The notes under the pieces were generated by a model. That model had not been told where the DNA came from. It ran no database searches and worked only from the letters and a program-made list of their open reading frames with translations. From Saprospiraceae bacterium (lineage in GTDB: Bacteria > Bacteroidota > Bacteroidia > Chitinophagales > Saprospiraceae), in assembly GCA_027488135.1 (NCBI GenBank), contig JAIYCH010000013.1, positions 1 through 64,000 of the forward strand: a stretch of 64,000 bases of DNA. Direction: 5' to 3'. Made by a program: the position numbers and the translations under genes. Shown in pieces: positions 18,075 to 26,932 of this stretch. Numbering within the stretch: the stretch's first letter is position 1; every line of letters begins with the position of its first letter.

Positions 18075-18971
18075 ATGATCATAGCGAACCCCATTTACGA
18101 TGTAGTATTCAAAAGAATGATGGAAAACGATAAAGTAGCTAAATTCTTTATCGGAACACTAATAGATCAACCTATTGATACCATAGATTTGAAACCTCAG
18201 GAATTTACATATGAAAATAAATTAGCCAATTTGTCCTTCTTTCGCTTAGATTTTATTGCGACTATAAAAACAAAAAGTGGAGAATATATAAAAGTGATCA
18301 TTGAAATTCAAAAAGCCAGAAATCATATTGATTTGATGAGATTTAGAAACTATTTGGCTGAAAATTATAAAAAGGAAGATAACGTAAATGGAGAAACGTT
18401 GATTTTACCTATTATTCCCATTTATATTTTAGGATTCAACTTACCTGAAATAGAGACGGCTTGCTTAAAAGTCGAAAGAAATTACAAAGATCTATTATCA
18501 AAAAAAATAATTAGTAAAAAAAGTGACTTTATTGAAAAATTAACTCACGATAGTTTTATTGTTCAAGTTAATAGGATTTCAGGCAAATTTCAGTCAAGAC
18601 TAGACAAATTACTTAGTCTTTTTGAACAATCAAATTTTATAGACGATAAAAAATATGTAAAGGAATTTACTCATAAAATAGATAGTGAAGATTTAAAAAT
18701 TGTCACTGATATTCTTCATTATACTGGGGTAGATCCTAAACAAAAAAAGCTTATTGAAATTGAACAAGAAGCGTGGCGCTCAATTTATGCTGGATATCGG
18801 GAAAATGAAATAAAATATTTTAAGGACCTTAAAGTTAAAGAGGAGGAACTTAAAATAAAAGATAGCACCATTGCAGAAAAAGACAATACCATTGCAGAAA
18901 AAGACAATACCATTGCAGAAAAAGACAATACCATTGCAGAATTACTAAAGAAATTAGGAATAGTAGAATGA
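18075..18971 (+). CDS. Rpn/YhgA-like PD-(D/E)XK nuclease with heptad-repeat tail
   Basis: This 298-residue protein matches the Rpn (recombination-promoting nuclease)/transposase_31-like group: an NPIYDVVFKRMM opening, then a nuclease core with Asp59 (FRLDFIATI) and Glu77-x-Gln79 (VIIEIQKA), the D...ExQ variant of the PD-(D/E)XK site. The middle is basic and helical. The C terminus consists of 7-residue repeats (DNTIAEK) that should form a coiled coil and come from a 21-bp DNA tandem repeat. The gene stands alone, with its own -7 box and no transposon ends seen. E. coli Rpn proteins cut DNA and influence recombination and phage defence; the role here is inferred. Confidence 0.8.
   Translation: MIIANPIYDVVFKRMMENDKVAKFFIGTLIDQPIDTIDLKPQEFTYENKLANLSFFRLDFIATIKTKSGEYIKVIIEIQKARNHIDLMRFRNYLAENYKKEDNVNGETLILPIIPIYILGFNLPEIETACLKVERNYKDLLSKKIISKKSDFIEKLTHDSFIVQVNRISGKFQSRLDKLLSLFEQSNFIDDKKYVKEFTHKIDSEDLKIVTDILHYTGVDPKQKKLIEIEQEAWRSIYAGYRENEIKYFKDLKVKEEELKIKDSTIAEKDNTIAEKDNTIAEKDNTIAELLKKLGIVE
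18861..18944 (+). repeat. Four tandem 21-bp units in the Rpn-like gene
   Basis: Units lie at 18861-18881, 18882-18902, 18903-18923 and 18924-18944. Units 2 and 3 are identical; units 1 and 4 differ by a few bases. Each unit codes for one heptad, so copy-number change by slippage would keep the frame and alter only coiled-coil length. Confidence 0.95.
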
Positions 18972-19056
18972 TCTTTTATTAATCTTTACAAGTTGAACCC
19001 TTCTAAGCTGTCGATTACTGTATTTTTAGTAACTTGTGGAGTTAAATGTCAAAACC

Positions 19057-19695
19057 ATGCAAACTAACAGGGAAAATCTAACAACCATCGTATTTGACTT
19101 AGGTGGCGTGCTGATTGATTGGAACCCAAGATATCTTTATCGGGAAATATTTAATGACGACGAAGCAATGGAGCTATTCTTAGCTAAAATTTGTACCCCA
19201 GAGTGGAATGAGAAACAAGATGCTGGAAGGAGTTTAAAGGAAGCAACGGAGAGTCTTATTGAAAATCATCCGTATTGGGACAGGGAGATTCGAGCCTTCT
19301 ACGGACAATGGGAGAAAATGCTACATGGTCCAATTGAATCAACCGTAAAAATTTTAGACTTTTTAATAAAACAAAAAAAATACAAAATTTATGCCCTAAC
19401 AAACTGGTCTTCAGAAACATGGCCAATTGCTTGGGATATATTTCCCTTTCTTGACTGGTTTGAAGGTATTTTAGTGTCAGGTAGAGAGGAACTTGCAAAG
19501 CCAGATCCAAAGATATATGAATTGCTATTTGAAAGATTTGACATTAATCCGGAAGAAGCTCTTTTTATTGATGATAATCTTAGGAATGTAGATGCCTCCA
19601 AAGCGGCGGGAATGGATGCCATCCATTTTACCACACCGGAAGATTTACACGCATTTTTATTAGACCAGAAAATTATTCCAACCCCTATTATTTAA
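19057..19695 (+). CDS. HAD-superfamily hydrolase (subclass IA)
   Basis: This 212-residue phosphatase-like protein shows the HAD motifs in order: nucleophile segment VFDLGGVLIDWNP, motif II ALTNWS, lysine in ELAKPDPKIYELLFERF, and acidic motif FIDDNLRNVDAS. The pattern resembles the YihX/glucose-1-phosphate phosphatase branch, but haloacid dehalogenase or another sugar phosphatase is possible. I use the ATG at 19057 rather than the in-frame GTG at 19036, because a -7-like TAACTTG lies at 19030-19036. Confidence 0.87.
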   Translation: MQTNRENLTTIVFDLGGVLIDWNPRYLYREIFNDDEAMELFLAKICTPEWNEKQDAGRSLKEATESLIENHPYWDREIRAFYGQWEKMLHGPIESTVKILDFLIKQKKYKIYALTNWSSETWPIAWDIFPFLDWFEGILVSGREELAKPDPKIYELLFERFDINPEEALFIDDNLRNVDASKAAGMDAIHFTTPEDLHAFLLDQKIIPTPII

Positions 19696-19731
19696 CCAGG
19701 TATTGCTTATATTTAGAAAAATTAACAAAAC

Positions 19732-20985
19732 GTGAAAAAAGCCAATAATCTTACGCTATACATAATCATAGCTATGGTAGCTGGTGTCCTTTTAGGATAT
19801 ACCGTACACACTCAATCTTCCCCTGAATTTATTGCGGTTTTTGCTGAACGCATTAAAATTTTAACCAAGATATTTTTGCTCTTGGTTCAGATGATCATTG
19901 CTCCACTTGTATTTTCTACCTTAGTTGTAGGTATTGCAAAATTAGGTGATTTAAAGACGGTTGGACGCATTGGAGGTAAAGCCATGTTATGGTTTATTTC
20001 TGCTTCTCTTATGAGTTTAACGATTGGAATGATCTTAGTAAACATACTAAAACCTGGGGTTGGTATAGATTTAGACAATGCAGACGCCAGTGCTGCTGCA
20101 GATGTTTTAAGTAAAACACAAGTTTTTTCCTTAGAGAATTTTGTTGTACATCTTTTTCCAAGAAGTATTTTCGAAGCCTTAGCTCAAAATGAAATATTAC
20201 AAATCGTTATTTTCTCCATCCTCTTTGGTGTGGCTACTGCTGGATTGGGAGAAAGTGGAAAAGTTATTGTAAAAGGACTGGATGCAGTGGCACATGCTAT
20301 TTTAAAAATGGTCGGTTATGTAATGAATGTGGCTCCTCTTGGTGTTTTTGGTGCTATTGCTGCCGTTATTGCCACCAAAGGATTAGGTATATTTTATTTT
20401 TATGGAAAATACATGGGATTTTTTCTCATTGGTATTGCTGTATTATGGATTGTATTGCTGGCTTTCGGAAAAATCTTTTTGGGAGATCGTCTTCCCGGAC
20501 TCCTCAAAAGAATTATTCAACCTATAATCATTGCTTTCAGCACGACAAGTAGTGAGGCGGTATTCCCTAAACTAACGGAGGAACTTGAAAAATTTGGATG
20601 TAAGGATAAGATTGTATCCTTTATTCTTCCTTTAGGCTACTCCTTCAATTTGGATGGAAGTATGATGTATATGACTTTTGCCAGCATTGCTATTGCTCAG
20701 GCTTATGGTATTCAACTGGACTTTGGAACACAAATAACGATGTTATTGGTACTCATGCTAACCAGTAAAGGTATAGCTGGAGTGCCGAGAGCCTCTTTGG
20801 TTGTTATTACGGCTACCTTATCAATGTTCAACATTCCCCCAGAAGGTATTGCTTTAATTTTACCTATTGACCATTTTTGTGACATGTTTCGGTCTGGGAC
20901 AAATGTTATAGGTAACGCATTGGCAACTAGCGTTATAAGCAAATGGGAAGGAGAATTAGGCCCTGATCAGGAAACCATAGTTTAA
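19732..20985 (+). CDS. Dicarboxylate/glutamate:cation symporter (DAACS family)
   Basis: This 417-residue inner-membrane transporter has about eight helices and both re-entrant loop signatures: STTSSEAVFPKL (serine-rich hairpin 1) and GYSFNLDGSMMYM plus GIAGVPRASLVVI (NMDG-like motif and hairpin 2). Relatives (GltP, GltT, DctA) take up glutamate, aspartate or C4-dicarboxylates with H+ or Na+. GTG is the start codon; TATATTTA at 19708-19715 is a near-consensus -7 box. An operon with the HAD gene (36 bp upstream) is possible. Confidence 0.92.
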   Translation: MKKANNLTLYIIIAMVAGVLLGYTVHTQSSPEFIAVFAERIKILTKIFLLLVQMIIAPLVFSTLVVGIAKLGDLKTVGRIGGKAMLWFISASLMSLTIGMILVNILKPGVGIDLDNADASAAADVLSKTQVFSLENFVVHLFPRSIFEALAQNEILQIVIFSILFGVATAGLGESGKVIVKGLDAVAHAILKMVGYVMNVAPLGVFGAIAAVIATKGLGIFYFYGKYMGFFLIGIAVLWIVLLAFGKIFLGDRLPGLLKRIIQPIIIAFSTTSSEAVFPKLTEELEKFGCKDKIVSFILPLGYSFNLDGSMMYMTFASIAIAQAYGIQLDFGTQITMLLVLMLTSKGIAGVPRASLVVITATLSMFNIPPEGIALILPIDHFCDMFRSGTNVIGNALATSVISKWEGELGPDQETIV

Positions 20986-21015
20986 AAAACCATTGGAATT
21001 TTGCCTATTTCGTTT

Positions 21016-21023
21016 TATCTTTA
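21016..21023 (+). promoter_or_regulatory. Near-consensus promoter of the small membrane protein gene
   Basis: TATCTTTA is one base from TAnnTTTG and ends 17 nt before the ATG at 21041. A TTG at 20993-20995 lies 20 nt upstream in -33 position. Confidence 0.4.
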
Positions 21024-21040
21024 CAAAAAAAAATACAAAC

Positions 21041-21196
21041 ATGGAAACTGTTAAAGATACAACTAAAAGTGATTGGGTAATATTCCTGATTTCTCTTGCC
21101 GGAATGATTGCTCTTTTGGCTTTTGCAGACGAGTGGTTTTGGTTGGCCTTGCCGTTTGTTTTAACCTACTTCGTCAAAGCATTGAAATTTATGTAA
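21041..21196 (+). CDS. Small (51-residue) predicted membrane protein
   Basis: The product has a short charged N terminus (METVKDTTKSDW) and then one long or two short hydrophobic segments (residues 12-48) ending in a basic tail. I recognise no family. Support comes from the promoter-like box just upstream and the sensible membrane-protein profile. The frame could start at a TTG at 20993, but that codon is part of the putative promoter. The 3' end overlaps the dnaE 3' end by 8 bp, tail to tail. Confidence 0.6.
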   Translation: METVKDTTKSDWVIFLISLAGMIALLAFADEWFWLALPFVLTYFVKALKFM

Positions 21197-24100
21197 TATT
21201 CAGAATACACTCAATACCCATTTTTTCTAGTTTTCTAATTAATTGAGTGTTTACGTGTATTTTCTTATCTCTCATAGAAAAGGAGACCTTACTTTTAGTT
21301 GACCTATCAATAACGTCAATTTTAACAGTATGGGCTCCTTTTTCCTTTTTAATAAGGAGTTCTAAATCGTTTATCAAAGAAGTATTAATTCCCTCCAGTG
21401 GAAGACGCAGCGTCACATTTTTGGTTAACTTGGCAGCGACATCTTCCAAAAGAGTTACTTCTAATAATTTAAATTCCATGGCTTGATCACGCCATCCAGT
21501 TTGAAATTTACCTTTTAAAAAGACCGTCATACCTTCATCCAGGAGAAATTTAAATTGTTGGTATTCTGTACCAAACAATCTAAACTCAAACATTCCACTA
21601 AAGTCGCTCACTTCAAAAACGCCCCACCCATTTCCATTTTTAGACACTTTATGAGTGACTTTTGATACCAATCCAGCTAACAAAACAAAGGGTCTTTGTT
21701 GATGATTGGCTAATGAATCGAGGGAACAAGTAGTAAATTGTTTTATTTCATAATGATAATCATCTAATGGGTGCCCACTAATAAAGAAACCTGTAACCTC
21801 TTCTTCTCTTCTTAATTTTTCCAAAAGATTCCAATCTGATACGGGAGGAAATACAGGTTCGGGAATCATTATTTCCTCTGTATCTGAAAACAAGGAAAGT
21901 CCTCCACCGGCAGCCCCTTGCCTTACGGCATGCCCATAACGAGTAGCGTGCTCAATGAGAGATTCATACTTATCAGAAGGGGCAAAATATTGTGATCTAA
22001 AGGCTTCATTACATTCATCGAAAGCACCTGACAAAACCAAACTTTCCACGACTCTTTTTCCAACGGACTGAGAAGTCATTCTTCTCATAAAATCGAAAAA
22101 ATCGGTAAACGGACCTTCCTTTGCCCTGGCATTAAGAATTTCTTCCACGGGTCCTTCCCCGACACCTTTAAGAGCTACTAATCCAAAACGAACGGCACCA
22201 TTTTTATTTGCTGTAAAATCAGCACCACTCTCATTAATATTGGGACCTAAAACAGGCTGGCTCATCCTTCTACATTCTTGTAAAAAGAAAGTAACATCAG
22301 AAATATTTCCTTTATTATTAGTAAGTACAGCTGCCATAAATTCTGCTGGAAAATGTGCTTTCAGATAAGCTGTCTGAAAAGCGACAAAAGCGTAACAAGT
22401 AGAATGTGATTTATTGAAGGCATAAGAAGCAAAAGCCTCCCAATCGCCCCAAATCTTTAATAAAACCAGCTCTGGGTGACCATTTTCTTTCCCTCCGCTC
22501 AGAAACTTAGGCAACATAGTGTCCAGGACTGATTTTTGCTTTTTCCCCATCGCCTTTCGCAATACATCAGCCTCACCCTTTGTAAAGGCAGCTAATTTTT
22601 GAGAAAGCAACATAACTTGCTCCTGATAAACGGTAATTCCGTAGGTATCCTTTAATATTTCTTCCATGATGGGAAGATCATAAGTTATCTTTTCTCTACC
22701 ATGTTTCCTACTTACAAAATTAGGAATGTAACTTATAGGCCCTGGTCTGTACAAGGCATTCATAGCTATGAGATCTTCAAAAGTCGTGGGTACTAACTCT
22801 TTCAAATATTTTTGCATTCCCGGACTTTCATATTGAAAAATACCTACTGTTTCGCCATTTTGAAAAAGTTTGAATGTCTTTTCGTCTGTCAATGGAATAG
22901 TGTCCATATCTAAATCAATACCATGATTTAGCGACACCATTTTGACGGCATTTTTAATGATAGTAAGTGTTTTCAGGCCTAGAAAGTCCATTTTTAGTAA
23001 CCCAGCAGACTCTGCCACGCTATTATCAAACTGCGTGACCAGCATTCCACTATCCTTATCGACTTTTACGGGAACATACTTTGTGATCTCATCTGGGGTA
23101 ATCACCACACCACAAGCATGAATACCTGTATTTCGCACTGACCCTTCCAATCTTTTAGCCGTGCGAATCATTTTTCCTATAGCATCGTCACCTTTTGCCA
23201 AATCTCGGAATTGATAAGCCTTCTCAACCTCCTCATTTCTCAGATCATCTTTAAGTTTAGCATTGATATCCTTTTCTTCAAGAACTTTTGATAAGGTTGC
23301 GTTCAAAGCATTTGGAAAAGTTTTAGTCACCTTATCTACCTCAGGTAGAGGAATTTGCATCACCCTACCTACATCGCGAAGTGATAATTTCGCAGCCATG
23401 GTACCATACGTAACAATTTGTGCTACTTTATTCTTACCATATTTATCAATTACATAGTCTAAAACTTTCTGCCTTCCCTCGTCGTCAAAATCAATATCAA
23501 TATCAGGAAGAGAAACCCTTTCAGGATTCAAAAAACGTTCAAAAAGCAGATCGTATTTAATAGGATCAATATTTGTTATACCAGTACAATAAGCCACAAC
23601 AGACCCGGCGGCACTACCTCTACCCGGCCCGACAGCCACATTCATTTTTCGGGCTGCAGAGGTGAAATCCTGGACAATCAAAAAATAACCAGGATAACCA
23701 GAATTCTGAATAACCTTAAGTTCAAAATCAATTCTTTCACATAGTGCTGCTGTCAACTTCGGATACCTTTTTTTAGCTCCCTCATACGTCAAATGCCTCA
23801 AATAACTGTCTTGATCAGTAAATTCGGGAGGCATTGGGAAAGCGGGTAACAAAACATCTCTGGCGAGATCTAAAGTATCAACCTTTTCAAAAACTTCCAT
23901 TGTATTTTCTAAAGAAAAGGGTACGTCCTTAAAAAGCGTTTGCATTTCTGCCTTCGTCTTAAAATAAAAATCGGAAGAAGGAAATTGGAATCTATCTGCA
24001 TCTGAAATAAAACTATTTGTATTTATACACAGCAAAATATCGTGAGGCAAGTAGTCCTCTTCGTTTATATAATGGGAGTCATTTGTCGCAATGACTTTAA

Positions 24101-24728
24101 GGTTATATTTTTTGGCAAAGGTGAGTAAAACCTGATTAACATCTTCCTGACTGACGCCGGTACCATCGATATTCTCCATACCCCGGTGTCGCTGAATTTC
24201 TATATAAAAGTCATCCCCAAAGAGATCAATCCACCATTTAAGCTTCCCTTCTGCATCGTCCAGATTTCCCTTTAGAATAGCTTGAGGAATTTCAGCTCCA
24301 ATGCAACAGCTTGTTGCAATCAAACCCTCATGATATTGCAATAACAACTCTTTATCAATTCTTGGGAATTTACCATACAAACCTTCTATAAAACCTAAAG
24401 AACAGAGTTTAGATAAATTTTCGTACCCTATTTTGTTTTTAGCTAATAGTAATTGATGATGACGATCATCCTGTTCTCCTTTCGCTCTTGAAAATGCACG
24501 TCTGTGTCTATCTTTAACCAAATAGAATTCGCAACCAATAATTGGCTTAATTTTTCTCTTTTTTGCCTCCGCTACAAATTTGAATGCGCCAAACATATTA
24601 CCGTGGTCGGTAATGGCAACGCCTAACTGCCCGTCTTGCAGCGCTTTGTCCATCATATCTGAAATAGGAGATGCACCATCTAATAATGAATACTGGGAAT
24701 GACAATGCAAATGCAAAAAATCAGACAT
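21189..24728 (-). CDS. dnaE: DNA polymerase III subunit alpha
   Basis: This 1179-residue replicative polymerase carries, in order, the PHP domain (HLHCHSQYSLLDGAS at the N terminus), the family C palm with catalytic aspartates in SLPDIDIDFDDEGR near 410, the fingers and tau-binding regions, a helix-hairpin-helix segment (ALKGVGEGPVEEI near 845), and an OB fold (VLLAGLVSKVTHKVSKNGN near 1010). Length and ATG start are normal for the DnaE1 type. It lies 17 bp after the cytochrome/LRR gene on the same strand, an unusual partner if co-transcribed. Confidence 0.97.
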   Translation of the reverse strand: MSDFLHLHCHSQYSLLDGASPISDMMDKALQDGQLGVAITDHGNMFGAFKFVAEAKKRKIKPIIGCEFYLVKDRHRRAFSRAKGEQDDRHHQLLLAKNKIGYENLSKLCSLGFIEGLYGKFPRIDKELLLQYHEGLIATSCCIGAEIPQAILKGNLDDAEGKLKWWIDLFGDDFYIEIQRHRGMENIDGTGVSQEDVNQVLLTFAKKYNLKVIATNDSHYINEEDYLPHDILLCINTNSFISDADRFQFPSSDFYFKTKAEMQTLFKDVPFSLENTMEVFEKVDTLDLARDVLLPAFPMPPEFTDQDSYLRHLTYEGAKKRYPKLTAALCERIDFELKVIQNSGYPGYFLIVQDFTSAARKMNVAVGPGRGSAAGSVVAYCTGITNIDPIKYDLLFERFLNPERVSLPDIDIDFDDEGRQKVLDYVIDKYGKNKVAQIVTYGTMAAKLSLRDVGRVMQIPLPEVDKVTKTFPNALNATLSKVLEEKDINAKLKDDLRNEEVEKAYQFRDLAKGDDAIGKMIRTAKRLEGSVRNTGIHACGVVITPDEITKYVPVKVDKDSGMLVTQFDNSVAESAGLLKMDFLGLKTLTIIKNAVKMVSLNHGIDLDMDTIPLTDEKTFKLFQNGETVGIFQYESPGMQKYLKELVPTTFEDLIAMNALYRPGPISYIPNFVSRKHGREKITYDLPIMEEILKDTYGITVYQEQVMLLSQKLAAFTKGEADVLRKAMGKKQKSVLDTMLPKFLSGGKENGHPELVLLKIWGDWEAFASYAFNKSHSTCYAFVAFQTAYLKAHFPAEFMAAVLTNNKGNISDVTFFLQECRRMSQPVLGPNINESGADFTANKNGAVRFGLVALKGVGEGPVEEILNARAKEGPFTDFFDFMRRMTSQSVGKRVVESLVLSGAFDECNEAFRSQYFAPSDKYESLIEHATRYGHAVRQGAAGGGLSLFSDTEEIMIPEPVFPPVSDWNLLEKLRREEEVTGFFISGHPLDDYHYEIKQFTTCSLDSLANHQQRPFVLLAGLVSKVTHKVSKNGNGWGVFEVSDFSGMFEFRLFGTEYQQFKFLLDEGMTVFLKGKFQTGWRDQAMEFKLLEVTLLEDVAAKLTKNVTLRLPLEGINTSLINDLELLIKKEKGAHTVKIDVIDRSTKSKVSFSMRDKKIHVNTQLIRKLEKMGIECILNIT

Positions 24729-24745
24729 TAGATTATATTTTAATT

Positions 24746-26911
24746 TTATTTACTAAAGAACACCTCATCAATAAATATCCAACCTCTGTCTCCCTTTCCT
24801 GGGTGGAAGGCCGGTAATTTATCAACATTTTTGACAATCACTTTGAAATATCTGGCTGGTTTTTTCACCTCCAATATAACGGCACTTGTCCCAACTTCGT
24901 TTAATTTTTCCTTTACTAAAATGGGGAGAACCTCCTTTTTAATTAACTTCATATTCCTTTCACTATCCCCACCCCACAGTTCAACATATTGAGGAGCAAG
25001 AATATAGCTTTGAACATTTATTCCATAATGCACAGAAACAAAACGGATAGCAGCGGCATCCCTCGGCTTAAATCTGAATAATGTCTCCATCTGGTTATTC
25101 TTATAGCCCAACCAATTACCCGCCCTAAATTGATCTATTTTACCCAAACTATTATCTGTAAGACTCTGCACCCCAGCCCCTAAATACTCTGGTTCAGGAC
25201 TTGTCAACCATCGGGTGCTATCAGGCTTTAAACCCGCTTTAAAAAATGAAAAAGTATAGGTAGGGCTTGAAATCCAGCCCGGCTTAAATATTTTGACTGA
25301 AAGCGTAACGGGTTTAGAAAAAACAAGAGGATTCGAATATACCGGACTGGATAGAGAATCTGGTTCGCTGCCATCATCGGTATAACGAATAATAGCTCCA
25401 GGTATTGATTTTTTGAACCTAATACTATCATTTTCCATTAATACCAACGATTTATTTTCGAGTATCGGGCCATTCAGAGGCAAAATATCCGTTGAACTTG
25501 GAGAAAATCCAAAAAACCATTTAATATTTTTATACTTCTTTACGATGTCCTGATACTCTCCTTCTGTGATATTAGTATGCCAAAGATATACTTCCTCTAA
25601 AGATCTTATTGTAGCTAAAACAGGAACAGATTTTATTGAAATCTCTGTTCCCGACAGACTTAATACCCTTATTTTATTTAAATTTTTTAAGCTGGGGATT
25701 CCCTTATCTGTAATGTCAGTTTGATTTAATATGAGCTTTTCAAGATTTGGAAACAGCGTTATCAAGCTAAGATCCTCGTCCCTTATGGGCATTTTACTTA
25801 AATTAATATGAATGATTTGTTCTTTTGCGGCACTTAATTTGTCAAGCTTACTCAGGTCAAATGATTTCCTTATAAAAAAATCAGCCTTTAAGGCGGGAGA
25901 CTCATTAGCTATTTGTCTAACTACGGTAAAAGCATCATTTAATGAGGCTAATTTTTTACTCGAAAGGAAAGGGAATGTATATTTTTTTTCTTTTGAATTT
26001 GATTGCAGAAGTAATTGTTTGTCATCAAAAAGAGGATGATTTTGTTGTATGGTTGCCAATATTTCGTTGGTATTCCCACCCGCGTTTATCCAATTTTTTA
26101 ATATAAGTATTTCCTGAGGCTCCAATGGTTCCTTTCCTCTTGGAGGCATGTGTTCCTTGTCTGTGATAGGTAAATCAATACGTTGAACCATTTCTGCCAG
26201 CATATCAGGTAGATTTTCATGTTTTGCGACCCAAACGTCGGACGTAGTATTAGGATTAGAGGCAAGGATTAAGCCACCTTTTGCCTTGTCTTTTTTATGA
26301 CATGACACACATTTTTCCTCTAAAATAGGTCTGACTGCCAACTGGAAATAGGCTGCTGAATCGGTAATTACCGCTTGGACATCTTCATCAATCTCTATTT
26401 TATCAGGAAAATTCAAATAGTCAGCTCCATGTGTTAACGAACCTCCAGCATGGCCAGCAAAAGACATCAATGCGAACCCAAAGACTTGTAAATACGTCCA
26501 ATAGGGCTTAACTTTTTCAAGATTTGTAAATGCCCACCAGGAAAACCAGGAAAAGAAAGATAAAGCAACTCCACTCCACAAATGATTTCTGAGCATTACG
26601 GCGTCATAATCCTGACCTTTAGAGAGAAATAAGCCCAATAAGGCGGTAAAAACACTGAAAACAGCTGATAGAGAAAGAGTCAATTCATATATTCCATTAA
26701 AAGAACTTCCTGAAAAATTCCTTTTCAATAACCATAAAATAATAGAAAAACTAGCAATACCTAATGGCAAGTGCAGTAAAAGCGGGTGAAAATGCCCTGT
26801 CCAAGAAAGGAACGCAGGTAAAACAATCTTATCAGCTGAAATAGCCAGGAAAAGGAGGAGGAAATTAGCTCCAATAAGGATATTACTAATCCAGGATTTA
26901 TATCCCTGCAT
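24746..26911 (-). CDS. Membrane-anchored cytochrome c/LRR/CHB_HEX multidomain protein
   Basis: This 721-residue protein has about five N-terminal membrane helices (to about 155) with the HFHPLLLHLPLGIA motif of DUF2231-like domains. A planctomycete-type cytochrome domain follows with one heme motif CVSCH (201-205), then the MPPRGKEPLEPQEILILKNW segment, leucine-rich repeats (about 370-475), a chitobiase-C-terminal-like Ig fold (IRYTDDGSEPDSLSSPVYSN, about 505-560), and a C-terminal beta-rich, discoidin-like region. It probably sits in the inner membrane with the other domains in the periplasm. It follows the DUF1501 gene by 21 bp and is the third gene of that cluster. Electron partners and substrate are unknown. 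Confidence 0.78.
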   Translation of the reverse strand: MQGYKSWISNILIGANFLLLFLAISADKIVLPAFLSWTGHFHPLLLHLPLGIASFSIILWLLKRNFSGSSFNGIYELTLSLSAVFSVFTALLGLFLSKGQDYDAVMLRNHLWSGVALSFFSWFSWWAFTNLEKVKPYWTYLQVFGFALMSFAGHAGGSLTHGADYLNFPDKIEIDEDVQAVITDSAAYFQLAVRPILEEKCVSCHKKDKAKGGLILASNPNTTSDVWVAKHENLPDMLAEMVQRIDLPITDKEHMPPRGKEPLEPQEILILKNWINAGGNTNEILATIQQNHPLFDDKQLLLQSNSKEKKYTFPFLSSKKLASLNDAFTVVRQIANESPALKADFFIRKSFDLSKLDKLSAAKEQIIHINLSKMPIRDEDLSLITLFPNLEKLILNQTDITDKGIPSLKNLNKIRVLSLSGTEISIKSVPVLATIRSLEEVYLWHTNITEGEYQDIVKKYKNIKWFFGFSPSSTDILPLNGPILENKSLVLMENDSIRFKKSIPGAIIRYTDDGSEPDSLSSPVYSNPLVFSKPVTLSVKIFKPGWISSPTYTFSFFKAGLKPDSTRWLTSPEPEYLGAGVQSLTDNSLGKIDQFRAGNWLGYKNNQMETLFRFKPRDAAAIRFVSVHYGINVQSYILAPQYVELWGGDSERNMKLIKKEVLPILVKEKLNEVGTSAVILEVKKPARYFKVIVKNVDKLPAFHPGKGDRGWIFIDEVFFSK

Positions 26912-26932
26912 ATAATTAAATATAAAAGTTTA

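Noticed and set aside
18861-18944. Regularly repeated 21-bp units as a possible CRISPR array
   Set aside because: Units are contiguous without spacers, lie in frame inside a gene and encode coiled-coil heptads.
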